From NCBI RefSeq assembly GCF_003403035.1, contig NZ_QURN01000002.1:124001-188000 (forward strand): DNA of 64,000 nucleotides, in the 5' to 3' direction. Under the pieces are notes generated by a model. It had not been told where the DNA came from, searched no databases, and worked only from the letters and a program-made list of their open reading frames with translations. Below are positions 40,066 through 49,265 of the stretch, piece by piece (within the stretch, counting starts at the first letter, position 1; each line of letters opens with the position of its first letter). The position numbers and the translations under genes are program-made. Origin of the DNA: Mesorhizobium denitrificans. Lineage in GTDB: Bacteria; Pseudomonadota; Alphaproteobacteria; Rhizobiales; Rhizobiaceae.

Positions 40066-40834
40066 CGAGTTGATCGTAAGTCAGGTCCGCAAGCTGCGTT
40101 AGCGCTTTTTCGGGCAGATTGCCGGTAAGCGCGCAACCATAACCGCCATCCAGCCAATAAAGCGTATCCGCCCCCCGCTCGGTCATGAAACGATAGCCGC
40201 TATCCTGACGCGAATCGTCCTTGGTTACATAGAGCGACAGGCGGTTGCCCGTGGGGTCTTGATACATGAACTGAGCCGCGGTCTTCCCATTGAACGGAAG
40301 CAGGCGGCCACCAACCAGATCGTACCCACCTGATTTAAGATCAGGTGCGACAATCTTCACGCCGACGCGATTCGAGAGCCACGCATTGAGGTGTTCGGCC
40401 TGATCCGCGCCAACCTCCACGACATGCCGCTTTTCATTGGCATAAATCAGGTGCGCCGCGACGGCATTTTCGGCAATAGGTTTCAAGGCCGATGATTGCG
40501 GCGCGAACTCAGCGCGCTGGCCGACGAAATAACCGCCCAACCCGCCAACAGCGAGCAAGACGGCAGCGGCAGCAACGTAGCGACTCCATGCCCAGCGATT
40601 GGTTCGCGGCTTGGCATCGCCGGTCAGGACCGAGGTCAGCCTTCCCGGTATCGGTTCAAGCGCAATACCTTCCAACGCACTGCGCAGGCGCTCCCGGTCT
40701 TGCGCATAACGCTGCTGGAGTGCCTTCATGTCGGGGTTAGCGTCGACCCATGCGTCGAACGCCGCTTTTTCGTCGGCGGGCAGTTCGTTGTCCAACGCCA
40801 GATGGATGTCAGTTTCGGAGAAGGTTCGGCTCAT
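40040..40834 (-). CDS. Anti-sigma factor, membrane-spanning
   Basis: 264 residues. The N-terminal anti-sigma domain (SETDIHLALDNELPADEKAAF) lacks the zinc-binding Cys pair, one helix at about residues 86-105 (YVAAAAVLLAVGGLGGYFVG) crosses the membrane, and a periplasmic domain follows. It should hold the ECF sigma factor coded by the adjacent upstream gene, which it overlaps by four bases. Confidence 0.85.
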   Translation of the reverse strand: MSRTFSETDIHLALDNELPADEKAAFDAWVDANPDMKALQQRYAQDRERLRSALEGIALEPIPGRLTSVLTGDAKPRTNRWAWSRYVAAAAVLLAVGGLGGYFVGQRAEFAPQSSALKPIAENAVAAHLIYANEKRHVVEVGADQAEHLNAWLSNRVGVKIVAPDLKSGGYDLVGGRLLPFNGKTAAQFMYQDPTGNRLSLYVTKDDSRQDSGYRFMTERGADTLYWLDGGYGCALTGNLPEKALTQLADLTYDQLVKSAGEPH

Positions 40835-41349
40835 TTCTCGACCACCTTCAACGTTTTGCGGCGCGCGTTGTCATCCAGCAACCGGCGCATCTCCTCGCGA
40901 CCGCGCGCGACGCGAGACATGACCGTGCCCGCCGGTACGCCAAGCATTCCAGCGGCTTCCGCATATGAAAAGCCTTCGACGCCTACCAGAACGATGGCTG
41001 CGCGACGATCTGGTGAGAGTGCCGAAAGGGCGTCCAGCACCTCGCCCGCTTCTGCCGTTTCCTGTTGTAGAGCCTGCTGCCCAAGCGCCTCATCATCATC
41101 GAGCGAGAGCATGACATCCTCGCCACGCCTGTTTCGGCGGCGGGTCTGATCGATAAACAAATGGTGCATGATCGTAAAAAGCCAGCGGCGCGGACTGTCG
41201 CCCGTTTGCCAGTTCTCCATTTTTCCAAGCGCCCGTTCCAGCGTGTCCTGCACAAGATCGTCAGACGATTCCCGCCCGCGCAGGAGCGCCCGCGCATACC
41301 GTCGCAAGCGCGGGATTTCTGCCAGGATCGCGGTTCGCCTGTCGTCCAT
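40831..41349 (-). CDS. ECF-family RNA polymerase sigma factor
   Basis: 172 residues: sigma-2 region (ARALLRGRESSDDLVQDTLE with -10-reading WLFTIMHHLFID) and sigma-4 region (GFSYAEAAGMLGVPAGTVMS helix-turn-helix). It directs polymerase to a small regulon until held by its cognate anti-sigma factor, which is translationally coupled downstream. Its promoter is in 41350-41519, shared with the divergent MFS gene; no certain self-regulated promoter was picked out. Confidence 0.92.
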   Translation of the reverse strand: MDDRRTAILAEIPRLRRYARALLRGRESSDDLVQDTLERALGKMENWQTGDSPRRWLFTIMHHLFIDQTRRRNRRGEDVMLSLDDDEALGQQALQQETAEAGEVLDALSALSPDRRAAIVLVGVEGFSYAEAAGMLGVPAGTVMSRVARGREEMRRLLDDNARRKTLKVVEK

Positions 41350-41519
41350 GAACCGTTCAATCCTCTCCCTGCCAGACGGCCATAATCGCGGTTTGTAATT
41401 GTTAGAACGTTGCCAGCAAGCAATCTATTCCATCAAGACTTTTGAAGAATCCGTTCGTTCTATTGATTATCCTTGGGCATCGGTTTGCATTATAGGCAGC
41501 ATGAAATGGAGAGGCTTTC

Positions 41520-42755
41520 ATGAGTGCGCAAGTCACACAAACCCAACAGCGCCAGTTGCCTTGGCTGATCATCGCCTGCGGCTGCCTCATCGCAGCGCTG
41601 ACCTTTGGGCCGCGATCTGCAATGGGCTTCTTCCAGTTACCAATGCTCGCCGATCGCGGCTGGGACCGCACCACCTTTGCGCTTGCAATGGCCATTCAGA
41701 ACTTGTTCTGGGGTCTCGGCCAGCCTTTTTTCGGCGCGCTTGCCGATAAATTTGGAACGTGGCGCGTGCTGCTGCTGAGTGGTGTTCTGTATTCGCTCGG
41801 CCTCTACCTCATGTCGATTGCCGATAGCGCAACGATGCTGCATTTCAGCGGCGGCGTGCTTGTCGGGCTTGGCGTTGCTGCGGGCTCGTTCAGCATCGTG
41901 CTGTCGGCCTTTGCTCGCAATGTTTCCGCTGAGAATCGCAGCTTCGTATTTGGCTTGGGCACTGCTGCGGGATCGGCGGGCATGTTTCTTTTCGCGCCGA
42001 TCAGCCAGTCGCTCATCAGCGCCTATGGCTGGGCGGATTCGCTGGTGATCATGAGCGTCATGATGCTGGCGATACCCGTTCTGGCAATTCCGCTTGCAGG
42101 CAATGCCAAGACAGGTGCCGCATTTCGCGCCGAAGTCGACCAGACTGTCGCAGAGGCGCTGAAAGAGGCTCTTGGACATCGCAGCTGTCTGCTTTTGACG
42201 ACAGGCTTCTTCGTCTGCGGATTTCAGGTGGCGTTTATTACCGTGCACTTCCCGCCCTATCTGCGCGACATCGGCATCGACGCGAAATATGCCGTGATCG
42301 CTATGTCGCTGATCGGGTTCTTCAACATTATCGGCTCGCTCGCCGCTGGTTTCATCGGCCAGCGCTATTCAAAGCCGTATTTTCTTGCGCTGATCTATCT
42401 CGGACGCTCGCTTGTCGTGACGGCGTTCCTGCTACTGCCGCAGACACCGTTCACTGTGATTGCCTTTGCAATTCTGATGGGTCTGCTGTGGCTTTCGACA
42501 GTGCCCCCGACCAATGGTCTCGTGGCGGTCATGTTCGGCACGCGGCATCTCGGAATGCTCGGCGGCGTGGTGTTCCTTTCGCACCAGCTCGGATCATTCC
42601 TCGGCGTATGGCTCGGCGGCTATCTGTACGACCATTTCGGAACGTACAATCCGGTGTGGTGGCTTGGCGTTGCACTCGGCGTGTTCGCGGCGGTTGTTCA
42701 CTGGCCGATCAAGGAAGCGCCCGCGCCACGTCTTGCGCTGACGCCTGCTGAATGA
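41520..42755 (+). CDS. MFS transporter
   Basis: 411 residues with about twelve membrane helices, and LADKFGTWRVLL as the MFS loop 2-3 motif. The GFFQLPMLADRGWDRTTF start and overall pattern suggest a monocarboxylate- or oxalate/formate-like carrier; the substrate is unknown. Its 3' end overlaps recO (convergent) by 47 bp. ATG at 41520 has GGAGAGG upstream. Confidence 0.85.
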   Translation: MSAQVTQTQQRQLPWLIIACGCLIAALTFGPRSAMGFFQLPMLADRGWDRTTFALAMAIQNLFWGLGQPFFGALADKFGTWRVLLLSGVLYSLGLYLMSIADSATMLHFSGGVLVGLGVAAGSFSIVLSAFARNVSAENRSFVFGLGTAAGSAGMFLFAPISQSLISAYGWADSLVIMSVMMLAIPVLAIPLAGNAKTGAAFRAEVDQTVAEALKEALGHRSCLLLTTGFFVCGFQVAFITVHFPPYLRDIGIDAKYAVIAMSLIGFFNIIGSLAAGFIGQRYSKPYFLALIYLGRSLVVTAFLLLPQTPFTVIAFAILMGLLWLSTVPPTNGLVAVMFGTRHLGMLGGVVFLSHQLGSFLGVWLGGYLYDHFGTYNPVWWLGVALGVFAAVVHWPIKEAPAPRLALTPAE

Positions 42756-43473
42756 AGCGACGGACGGCGACGATAAACGCCGCGCGGGATTCGGGGACAT
42801 TGACGCCGCGCGGCTCGTAAACATGCCGCGCGAAGAAATGCGAAGTTAGGCGGAAGGCCGCTTCCAGCGCGGCAATATCCGCCTGCTCTCGTGCTTCGGA
42901 CTGCAGGAAGGACGGCAGCGGGAACAGCTTGTCTCGCCACGGCGCGCCAGCTTCGGCAGAAACAGCGCGGCCCGACTTCGGCGAAACATAGGCAAGCTCC
43001 GTGCGCTGGCCCGTGATTGCGCATTCGGTCAGGTCCAGCCCAAAGCCCAGCTCTTCCAAGATCAGCAATTCAAAGCGGATGATAAGCGCGGCAGCGATTT
43101 CCGGCTGTTCCAGATGATCCAGCACGATGGCGAGCGTTTCAAAAAGGCCGGAATGCGGGTCACGCTCAGGCAGCAGGCGCAAGTGTGCAGCGACAGTTTG
43201 CAAGCCGAATATGGCGACAGCGCTTTCCATAAGGCGGGCAGCGTTGAGGGCCACAGGCTCGACCTGAAACATGCCGAGATGTTCGTCCAACCGCGCGCGC
43301 CAGATCAACTCGACCCGATTGCCGGATTGCAGCAGCGGTTGTTGTTTGCGCGAGCGCCCGCCACGGACGAGACCGAGATGACGGCCATGCGTGCGCGTCA
43401 TCACCTCAAGGATGACGCTGGTTTCGCCATGCCTTCGCGCACCGAGAATGATTCCTTCGTCTCGCCATTCCAT
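42709..43473 (-). CDS. recO: DNA repair protein RecO
   Basis: 254 residues. The OB-fold N-terminus (MEWRDEGIILGARRHGETSVI) is followed by the helical domain typical of RecO. It loads RecA on SSB-coated DNA with RecR. In related genomes recO often follows era; here it follows uxuA with a 115-bp gap and is separated from era by the hexuronate genes. It overlaps the MFS gene tail. Confidence 0.94.
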   Translation of the reverse strand: MEWRDEGIILGARRHGETSVILEVMTRTHGRHLGLVRGGRSRKQQPLLQSGNRVELIWRARLDEHLGMFQVEPVALNAARLMESAVAIFGLQTVAAHLRLLPERDPHSGLFETLAIVLDHLEQPEIAAALIIRFELLILEELGFGLDLTECAITGQRTELAYVSPKSGRAVSAEAGAPWRDKLFPLPSFLQSEAREQADIAALEAAFRLTSHFFARHVYEPRGVNVPESRAAFIVAVRRFIQQASAQDVARALP

Positions 43474-43588
43474 CGCAAAGTTGAATCATGCGGCGGAGCA
43501 AGGCGCAAGTTAAACGGCTTCGCGCCTGCTGGTTTTTGCAGAGCGCAGAATTGCATCGATGTTGCCGATGGACCAACTCCAAGGCGTA

Positions 43589-44779
43589 CTATAGCCAGTC
43601 CGGTATCCCGGTGGCTTTCAGAGTGGTTGCAATGCCGCGCAATTCTGCCAGCCCCTTTAGCCTGCCAATGCAGGAATAACCGGGGTTCACCTTCTTTCCG
43701 ATGTCGTCAACGATGGCGTGGCCGTGGTCCGGCCGCATCGGGATTTCCCAATCCGCGCGCCCTTCTCCACGCCGTCGATTTTCCTCGGCAAGCAATGCCG
43801 CGACGACCCGCACCATATCCGTGTCACCGCCTAGATGCTCGGCCTCGTAGAACGAGCCATCTGTTTCTTTGGCCACGTTTCGTAGATGCGCGAAGTGGAT
43901 GTGCGGGCCAAATTCGCGCGCCATTCGAGGCAGATCGTTCGAGGCTCTTGAACCGTAAGAGCCTGTGCAAAGCGTGATGCCGTTGGATGGTGACGGCACG
44001 CCATCGATGATCGCGCGCGCGTCATCCGCGCACGAGACGACACGCGGGAGTCCAAATATCGGAAACGCCGGATCGTCGGGATGGATCGCCATGCGCACGC
44101 CGTGTTCTTCGGCGACCGGCACGATTTCTCTCAGGAAGGACAGCAGGTTTTCGCGCAGGCCCTGCGGGCTCAAATCATGGTAGCGGTCAAGTGCCCGTCT
44201 GAACGAATCCCGGTCGAAGATGAATTCGCGTGCGGGCACCCATCCGATGAGGTTTTGCTCCAGCTTCGACAGATCGCTTTCGCTCATTGCGGCAAGGCGT
44301 TTGCGCGCGGCTTCGATGCGTTCGGCGGGGTGATCGCGCTCGGCATCTTTGCGTTTAAGGACGAGAACGTCGTAAGCGCAGAAATCGACAACGTCGAAAC
44401 GCAGAGCCGTGCCGCCGTGTGGCATGGGGGCGTCGAGATCGGTACGCGTCCAGTCCGTGATCGCCATGAAATTATAGCAAACGGTTTTGACGCCCGCGGC
44501 CGAGACGGCGCGGATGGATTGTTTGTAATTGCCGATCAGTTCCGCATGGCGACCCGTGCGCGTTTTCACATCCTCGTGGACGACAATGCTCTCGACGACA
44601 TCCCATGTGAGGCCCGCCGCCTCGATCTCAGATTTGCGCCTGGCAATTTCGTCAGTGGGCCATGCGCGACCATCATTGAGATGATGCAGCGCCGTGACGA
44701 TGCCACTCGCACCCGCCTGACGCACATGCGAAAGCTGAACGGTATCGTCAGGTCCGAACCAACGCCACGTCTCTTTCAT
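43589..44779 (-). CDS. uxuA: Mannonate dehydratase
   Basis: 396 residues. The TIM barrel has [17 protein letters not shown] and HLRNV, matching the metal site and active site of UxuA (xylose-isomerase-like). It dehydrates D-mannonate to 2-keto-3-deoxygluconate in glucuronate breakdown. It overlaps uxuB by four bases, so both enzymes are made together. Confidence 0.95.
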   Translation of the reverse strand: MKETWRWFGPDDTVQLSHVRQAGASGIVTALHHLNDGRAWPTDEIARRKSEIEAAGLTWDVVESIVVHEDVKTRTGRHAELIGNYKQSIRAVSAAGVKTVCYNFMAITDWTRTDLDAPMPHGGTALRFDVVDFCAYDVLVLKRKDAERDHPAERIEAARKRLAAMSESDLSKLEQNLIGWVPAREFIFDRDSFRRALDRYHDLSPQGLRENLLSFLREIVPVAEEHGVRMAIHPDDPAFPIFGLPRVVSCADDARAIIDGVPSPSNGITLCTGSYGSRASNDLPRMAREFGPHIHFAHLRNVAKETDGSFYEAEHLGGDTDMVRVVAALLAEENRRRGEGRADWEIPMRPDHGHAIVDDIGKKVNPGYSCIGRLKGLAELRGIATTLKATGIPDWL

Positions 44780-46242
44780 GTGATGCCTTCCTTCAATGTC
44801 TTGACGACGCCGTTGGTGCGTAGCGATTCCAGATGGGTCGCAACCTGCTCAATGAACGCCTGACGGAACGGTGAACCGTTGGCAAAACCAGCCGCGTCGA
44901 ACACGGACCGGACGGTTTCAAGAGAGGTTAGCCTCCGCGCGAAGATGGCGGTGAGTTGACCGTCCAGCGGGTCAGTGAAATGCGCGCTTGGCAGGGTCGA
45001 GCCACGCGCTTCACAGGCAGCAATCCATGCGGCGGGCGTGAGCATCAGCATGCGGAAACTGCCGCCCGCAGCGGCGCGATCCAACGCTGTGGTCATGATG
45101 CGCTGTGGCAGCTTTTGACTACCGTCGTTCGCAATCTGAGCGGTGCGGTGCTTAAGCGCCGGGTTGTCATAGCGCTTGGTGAGTTCGTCCGTATAGGCAT
45201 CGAGACGAAGCCCCTTGCCGCCTGGAAGGGATGGCTTCGCCTCGCCCCACAGGCACGAGACGAATGCGCGAATTGCGGGATCAGAGAACGCTTCCGAGAC
45301 GGTTGCGTGGCCCGACAGCAAACCGAGATATGCAATCGTAGAGTGTGAGCCGTTCAACAACCGCAGTTTCATATCCTCGAATGGCGCGACATCCGCGACC
45401 ATCTCGACGCCGAAGGATTCCCAGCGCGGACGGCCTGATGGAAAGTCGTCTTCGATGACCCACTGCAGAAACGGTTCAGTCGTGACCGGCCATGCATCCG
45501 AAACGCCGAGCGCAGTAGAAATGCGGGTGCGGTCGTCGTTAGTGGTTGCAGGAACGATGCGATCCACCATGCTGGAGGGACAAGAAATTTCGCGCTCGAT
45601 GAAGCGCTTCAAGTTGGGGTCGCGCAGGCCGGCGAAAGCGATCAGCAGGCGGCGGAGCGTTGCGCCATTTGCTGGAAGATTATCGCAGGAAAGAACGGTG
45701 AAAGGCACCGTTCCACCAGCAGCGCGACGTGCAATCGATTCTACAAGAAATCCGTACAAGGTTCTGGGATTATTTGGATTCTGTGAATCCCATATTATAT
45801 CTCGATGATTGATATCGAGATCGCTGCCTGCATCGCGCAGATAGGCTTTCTCAGTGACTGTAAGCGTAACGATGCGCACCGACGGATCGCATAATTCGCT
45901 GAGCACGGCTTGTGGATTTTCTGGCGCAACGAGCGAGCGCAAGATAGATCCGACTACGCGCAGTTTTTCGCCAGAGCCATCGACAACGGAAAGCGTGTAG
46001 ATGCCGTCCTGCGGGCTGAGCGCGTCGCGTGTTTCTGGGCTTCGTAGCGAGACGCCGACGATGCCCCAATCGCATTCGCCATTGTTCATGCAATCGTCGA
46101 CAAACACAGCCTGATGGGCGCGATGAAACGCGCCAAGCCCAAGATGAACGATGCCCGCTTTGGTGCGCGCGCGGTCATAACTGGGGCGCGCCACCTCCGC
46201 CGAAATGCTCCTCATGGTTGCATCCGATAGGCGGCGGTTCAT
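44776..46242 (-). CDS. uxuB: Fructuronate reductase (mannitol dehydrogenase family)
   Basis: 488 residues: Rossmann-like N-domain ([18 protein letters not shown]) and mannitol-dehydrogenase C-domain ([15 protein letters not shown], with the catalytic Lys expected in DMKLRLLNG). It interconverts D-fructuronate and D-mannonate and works directly before UxuA. ATG at 46242 or 46215. Divergent from uxaA, with a decayed cupin gene between them. Confidence 0.88.
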   Translation of the reverse strand: MNRRLSDATMRSISAEVARPSYDRARTKAGIVHLGLGAFHRAHQAVFVDDCMNNGECDWGIVGVSLRSPETRDALSPQDGIYTLSVVDGSGEKLRVVGSILRSLVAPENPQAVLSELCDPSVRIVTLTVTEKAYLRDAGSDLDINHRDIIWDSQNPNNPRTLYGFLVESIARRAAGGTVPFTVLSCDNLPANGATLRRLLIAFAGLRDPNLKRFIEREISCPSSMVDRIVPATTNDDRTRISTALGVSDAWPVTTEPFLQWVIEDDFPSGRPRWESFGVEMVADVAPFEDMKLRLLNGSHSTIAYLGLLSGHATVSEAFSDPAIRAFVSCLWGEAKPSLPGGKGLRLDAYTDELTKRYDNPALKHRTAQIANDGSQKLPQRIMTTALDRAAAGGSFRMLMLTPAAWIAACEARGSTLPSAHFTDPLDGQLTAIFARRLTSLETVRSVFDAAGFANGSPFRQAFIEQVATHLESLRTNGVVKTLKEGIT

Positions 46243-46500
46243 TCGTGCGCCGTGACAATTTTGAACCGAAGCATGGCTCCTCCAACCTCAATTCCCGCCA
46301 GAAGCAGCAGCATAGCGCTTTTTGCGGCGAAGGCTCGCTCCATTCGCATCCCCGTTGCGCTCCCGTTATTGCCAGTCGCACCGAAACACTTGACGCGGGG
46401 GATAGTTTTATCGTCCCATCAGTGCTGAAGCATTGCGTGAAGGCGCTCGAAAGAGGCTGCCTGATCGGCTGTTTCGCCTCGCATCGCGCCGATTTCCTGA
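46242..46500 (+). pseudogene. Decayed KdgF-type cupin gene
   Basis: One plus frame reads as a shortened cupin: LHSHPR resembles the first cupin motif, then, after what seems an internal deletion, LDAGDSFIVPSVLKHCVKAL and FASHRADFL match the second motif and tail of KdgF-like cupins (GDxxxIPxxxxHxxxALE and SPxReDFL). There is no proper start, the middle beta strands are missing, and the frame runs on into uxaA. KdgF linearises unsaturated uronates, which fits the hexuronate neighbours. The N-terminal part is uncertain. Confidence 0.5.
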
Positions 46501-46530
46501 CACCACAAAATAGGCAAAGGCAAACACCCC

Positions 46531-48042
46531 ATGCCCCGTTCCATAAAACTTCATCCCGACGACAATGTCGTGGTGGCGGTAGACGCCTTTGCCGCTGGCG
46601 ATGAGGTGCTGAGCGTGGCAGCCACGACGCGTGTGCCGCGCGGCCACAAAATGGCGCTGGTGACCATCGCGGCTGGCGGTGCGGTCGTCAAATACGGTCA
46701 GGTAATTGGCTTTGCGAAGGCCGAAATCCAGCCCGGTGAATGGGTGCACGAGCAAAATGTCGCGCTGCATGACTTTGAGCGTGACTATCAATTCAGCGCG
46801 GCTCGAGGGCCGAATGTGCGCGTGCCAGACGACGCGCGCCGCACTTTTCAAGGCTATCGCCGCGCGAATGGCCGATGGGGCACGCGCAACTACATCGCCG
46901 TTTTGACCTCTGTGAATTGCTCTGCAACCGCCGCGCGGCACATTGCGGCAGAGGTGGAGCGGCGCGGCGTTCTGAAAGACTATCCGAATATCGATGGGGT
47001 GATTTCGTTGGTTCACGGCAGTGGCTGCGCCATCGACACGAATGGCGAGGACTACAATCTGCTGAAGCGCACCCAATGGGGCTACGCAACGAATCCCAAT
47101 GTCGGCGGGGTTCTAATGGTAGGACTCGGTTGCGAGGCGTTCCAGATACCGCGCTGGAAAGAGGCGTATGGCATCGAGGAAGATACCACCTTCCAGACGC
47201 TGACCATCCAGGAAGTTGGCGGCACGCGTGCCACGGTCGAAAAAGGTGTGCAGGCGATTATCGACATGCTGCCCACCGTGAACAATGTAAAGCGTGAAAC
47301 GGCGCCGATTTCAGAACTGGTGCTGGCACTGCAATGCGGCGGTTCGGACGGCTATTCCGGCATTACGGCCAATCCTGCACTTGGCGCGGCGGTGGACATG
47401 CTCGTGCAACATGGTGGCACTGCGATTCTCTCCGAGACGCCGGAAATCTATGGCGCGGAACATTTGCTGACCCGGCGCGCCGAAACGCGCGAGGTTGGCG
47501 AAAAGCTTGTCGAGCGGATCCACTGGTGGGAAGAATATACCGCGCGCAACAATATGCAGATGAACAACAACCCCTCCCCCGGCAACAAGGCCGGCGGGCT
47601 GACGACGATCCTGGAAAAATCGCTCGGAGCGGCGGCGAAGGGCGGCTCAACCAATCTCGTCGATGTGGTGAATTATGCCGAGCCGGTGACATCGCACGGC
47701 CTCGTGTTCATGGACACGCCCGGTTACGACCCCGTTGCCGCGACCGGGCAGGTTGCGGGCGGTGCGAATATTCTGTGCTTCACGACGGGACGTGGTTCGG
47801 CCTTCGGCTGCAAGCCGACACCTTCAATTAAGCTGGCGACGAATACGTTTATCTTCGACCACATGCGTGAGGATATGGACATAAACTGCGGTGACATTCT
47901 CGACGGTGTGTCGCTGGAGGAAAAAGGCGCAGAGATATTCGAGGCCATTATTCGCGTTGCATCGGGCGAGCGCACGAAATCCGAAGAGCTTGGCTATGGC
48001 GATAATGAATTCGTGCCGTGGCTGGTCGGCGCAACGATGTAG
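46531..48042 (+). CDS. uxaA: Altronate dehydratase
   Basis: 503 residues. An N-terminal SAF domain (residues 1-85, IKLHPDDNVVVAVD) is fused to the large UxaA domain with VHGSGCAID, GLGCEAFQ and CGGSDGYSGITANPA. It dehydrates D-altronate to 2-keto-3-deoxygluconate, the galacturonate arm parallel to UxuA. Divergent from uxuBA. uxaB and uxaC are not in the window, so the pathway must be completed elsewhere. Confidence 0.93.
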   Translation: MPRSIKLHPDDNVVVAVDAFAAGDEVLSVAATTRVPRGHKMALVTIAAGGAVVKYGQVIGFAKAEIQPGEWVHEQNVALHDFERDYQFSAARGPNVRVPDDARRTFQGYRRANGRWGTRNYIAVLTSVNCSATAARHIAAEVERRGVLKDYPNIDGVISLVHGSGCAIDTNGEDYNLLKRTQWGYATNPNVGGVLMVGLGCEAFQIPRWKEAYGIEEDTTFQTLTIQEVGGTRATVEKGVQAIIDMLPTVNNVKRETAPISELVLALQCGGSDGYSGITANPALGAAVDMLVQHGGTAILSETPEIYGAEHLLTRRAETREVGEKLVERIHWWEEYTARNNMQMNNNPSPGNKAGGLTTILEKSLGAAAKGGSTNLVDVVNYAEPVTSHGLVFMDTPGYDPVAATGQVAGGANILCFTTGRGSAFGCKPTPSIKLATNTFIFDHMREDMDINCGDILDGVSLEEKGAEIFEAIIRVASGERTKSEELGYGDNEFVPWLVGATM

Positions 48043-48178
48043 AGGACAAATACCCCTGATCCGCCTGCCAGCGCCACCCGGCCCTCCGCTACGGCACCGG
48101 GCGTTCGTCATTTGAAATGCCCATTCAGGGGCCTTTCATCTGCTTCGCGGACCACTCCGCACCCCTCAAGGGAAAGAA
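48043..48178. other. Intergenic repeat-like mosaic after uxaA
   Basis: GC-rich, no reading frame with support. Fragments such as CCTGATCCGCCTGCCAGCG and CACCCCTCAAGGG resemble pieces of the neighbouring inverted repeat, so this may be older repeat debris. Confidence 0.35.
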
Positions 48179-48330
48179 CCCCTCATCCGCCTGCCGAAAC
48201 CTTCTCCCTCAAGGGGAGAAGGAAGAAGCATCATCGCTGCATAACTTCTGCAAGATTCGTAATTGAAACCAGCGTTGCAATTACCCCCTTCTCCCCTTGA
48301 GGGAGAAGGTGCCGGCAGGTGGATGACGGG
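48179..48330. repeat. RIME-like inverted-repeat element
   Basis: Two arms of 44 bp (48179-48222 and 48287-48330) match each other inversely with about four differences. Each arm contains its own hairpin, CCTTCTCCC-TCAA-GGGGAGAAGG. A 64-bp AT-richer centre separates them. This architecture matches the rhizobial intergenic mosaic elements. It lies between the convergent uxaA and era and could end transcription on both sides. Confidence 0.8.
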
Positions 48331-48362
48331 TAGACTGGCAAAAAGCGTTCAGCTTTTGTAAC

Positions 48363-49265
48363 TCAATCCCTGAAATCGAGGCCCATTTCGCGGTAACGTT
48401 CGGGATCGTCGCCCCAGTTTTCGCGCACTTTCACGAACAGAAACAGATGCACTTTCTGTTCGAGTATCTCGCCGATTTCCTTGCGCGCTGCAGCGCCGAT
48501 GGCCTTGATGGTCGCGCCCTTTTCGCCGAGCACAATCTTCTTCTGGCTATCGCGCTCAATGTAAATCACCTGCTCGATGCGAACTGAACCGTCCTGTTTT
48601 TCTTCCCATTTCTCGGTTTCGACATGGGATGAATAAGGAAGCTCCTGATGCAGGCGCAGATAGAGTTTTTCGCGCGTGATTTCCGCCGCAAGCTGGCGCA
48701 TCGGCAAATCCGAAATTTGATCTTCGGGATAGTACCAAGGCCCGGCAGGAACCGTTTCCGCGAGATAATCCAGCAGATCGCTACAGCCGGAGCCGTTCAG
48801 CGCAGAAATCATGAAGGTGCGCTCAAACGGGACTTTTTCGTTAGCAGCTGCCGCGAGCGCGAGCAGGTTTTCGCGCTTGGCGCGGTCAACCTTGTTCAGC
48901 ACGAGAACTTTCGGCTGGCGCACATCCGCCAAACCTTCGAGGATGCGCTCGGCATCATCCTTCAGGCCGCGCTCTGCGTCGATCAGTACCAGAACGATGT
49001 CGGCGTCCTTTGCGCCACCCCATGCGGTCGTGACCATTGCGCGATCCAGTCGACGGCGCGGCTTGAATATGCCGGGCGTATCGACAAAGACGATCTGCGC
49101 CTGTCCGTGGGTGGCAATGCCGCGCACAATCGCGCGCGTAGTCTGCACTTTATGGGTGACGATCGAGACTTTCGCGCCGACAAGCTGGTTGATGAGCGTG
49201 GACTTGCCAGCGTTGGGCGCGCCGATGATGGCGACGAAGCCTGAGCGGGTCGATGGTTCGCTCAT
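48363..49265 (-). CDS. era: GTPase Era
   Basis: 300 residues. G1 GAPNAGKST, G3 DTPGIF, G4 NKVD and the C-terminal KH domain (VLGEKGATIKAIGAAARKEI) are intact. Era binds 16S rRNA near the 3' end and aids 30S assembly. ATG at 49265 overlaps the rnc stop by four bases. In close relatives recO often follows; here a repeat and the hexuronate genes do. Confidence 0.96.
   Translation of the reverse strand: MSEPSTRSGFVAIIGAPNAGKSTLINQLVGAKVSIVTHKVQTTRAIVRGIATHGQAQIVFVDTPGIFKPRRRLDRAMVTTAWGGAKDADIVLVLIDAERGLKDDAERILEGLADVRQPKVLVLNKVDRAKRENLLALAAAANEKVPFERTFMISALNGSGCSDLLDYLAETVPAGPWYYPEDQISDLPMRQLAAEITREKLYLRLHQELPYSSHVETEKWEEKQDGSVRIEQVIYIERDSQKKIVLGEKGATIKAIGAAARKEIGEILEQKVHLFLFVKVRENWGDDPERYREMGLDFRD

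Noticed and set aside
41350-41519. Self-regulated ECF promoter (GGCAACGTT-like) upstream of the sigma factor gene
   Set aside because: The match to known ECF promoter patterns is loose and only one candidate copy exists; not enough to annotate.
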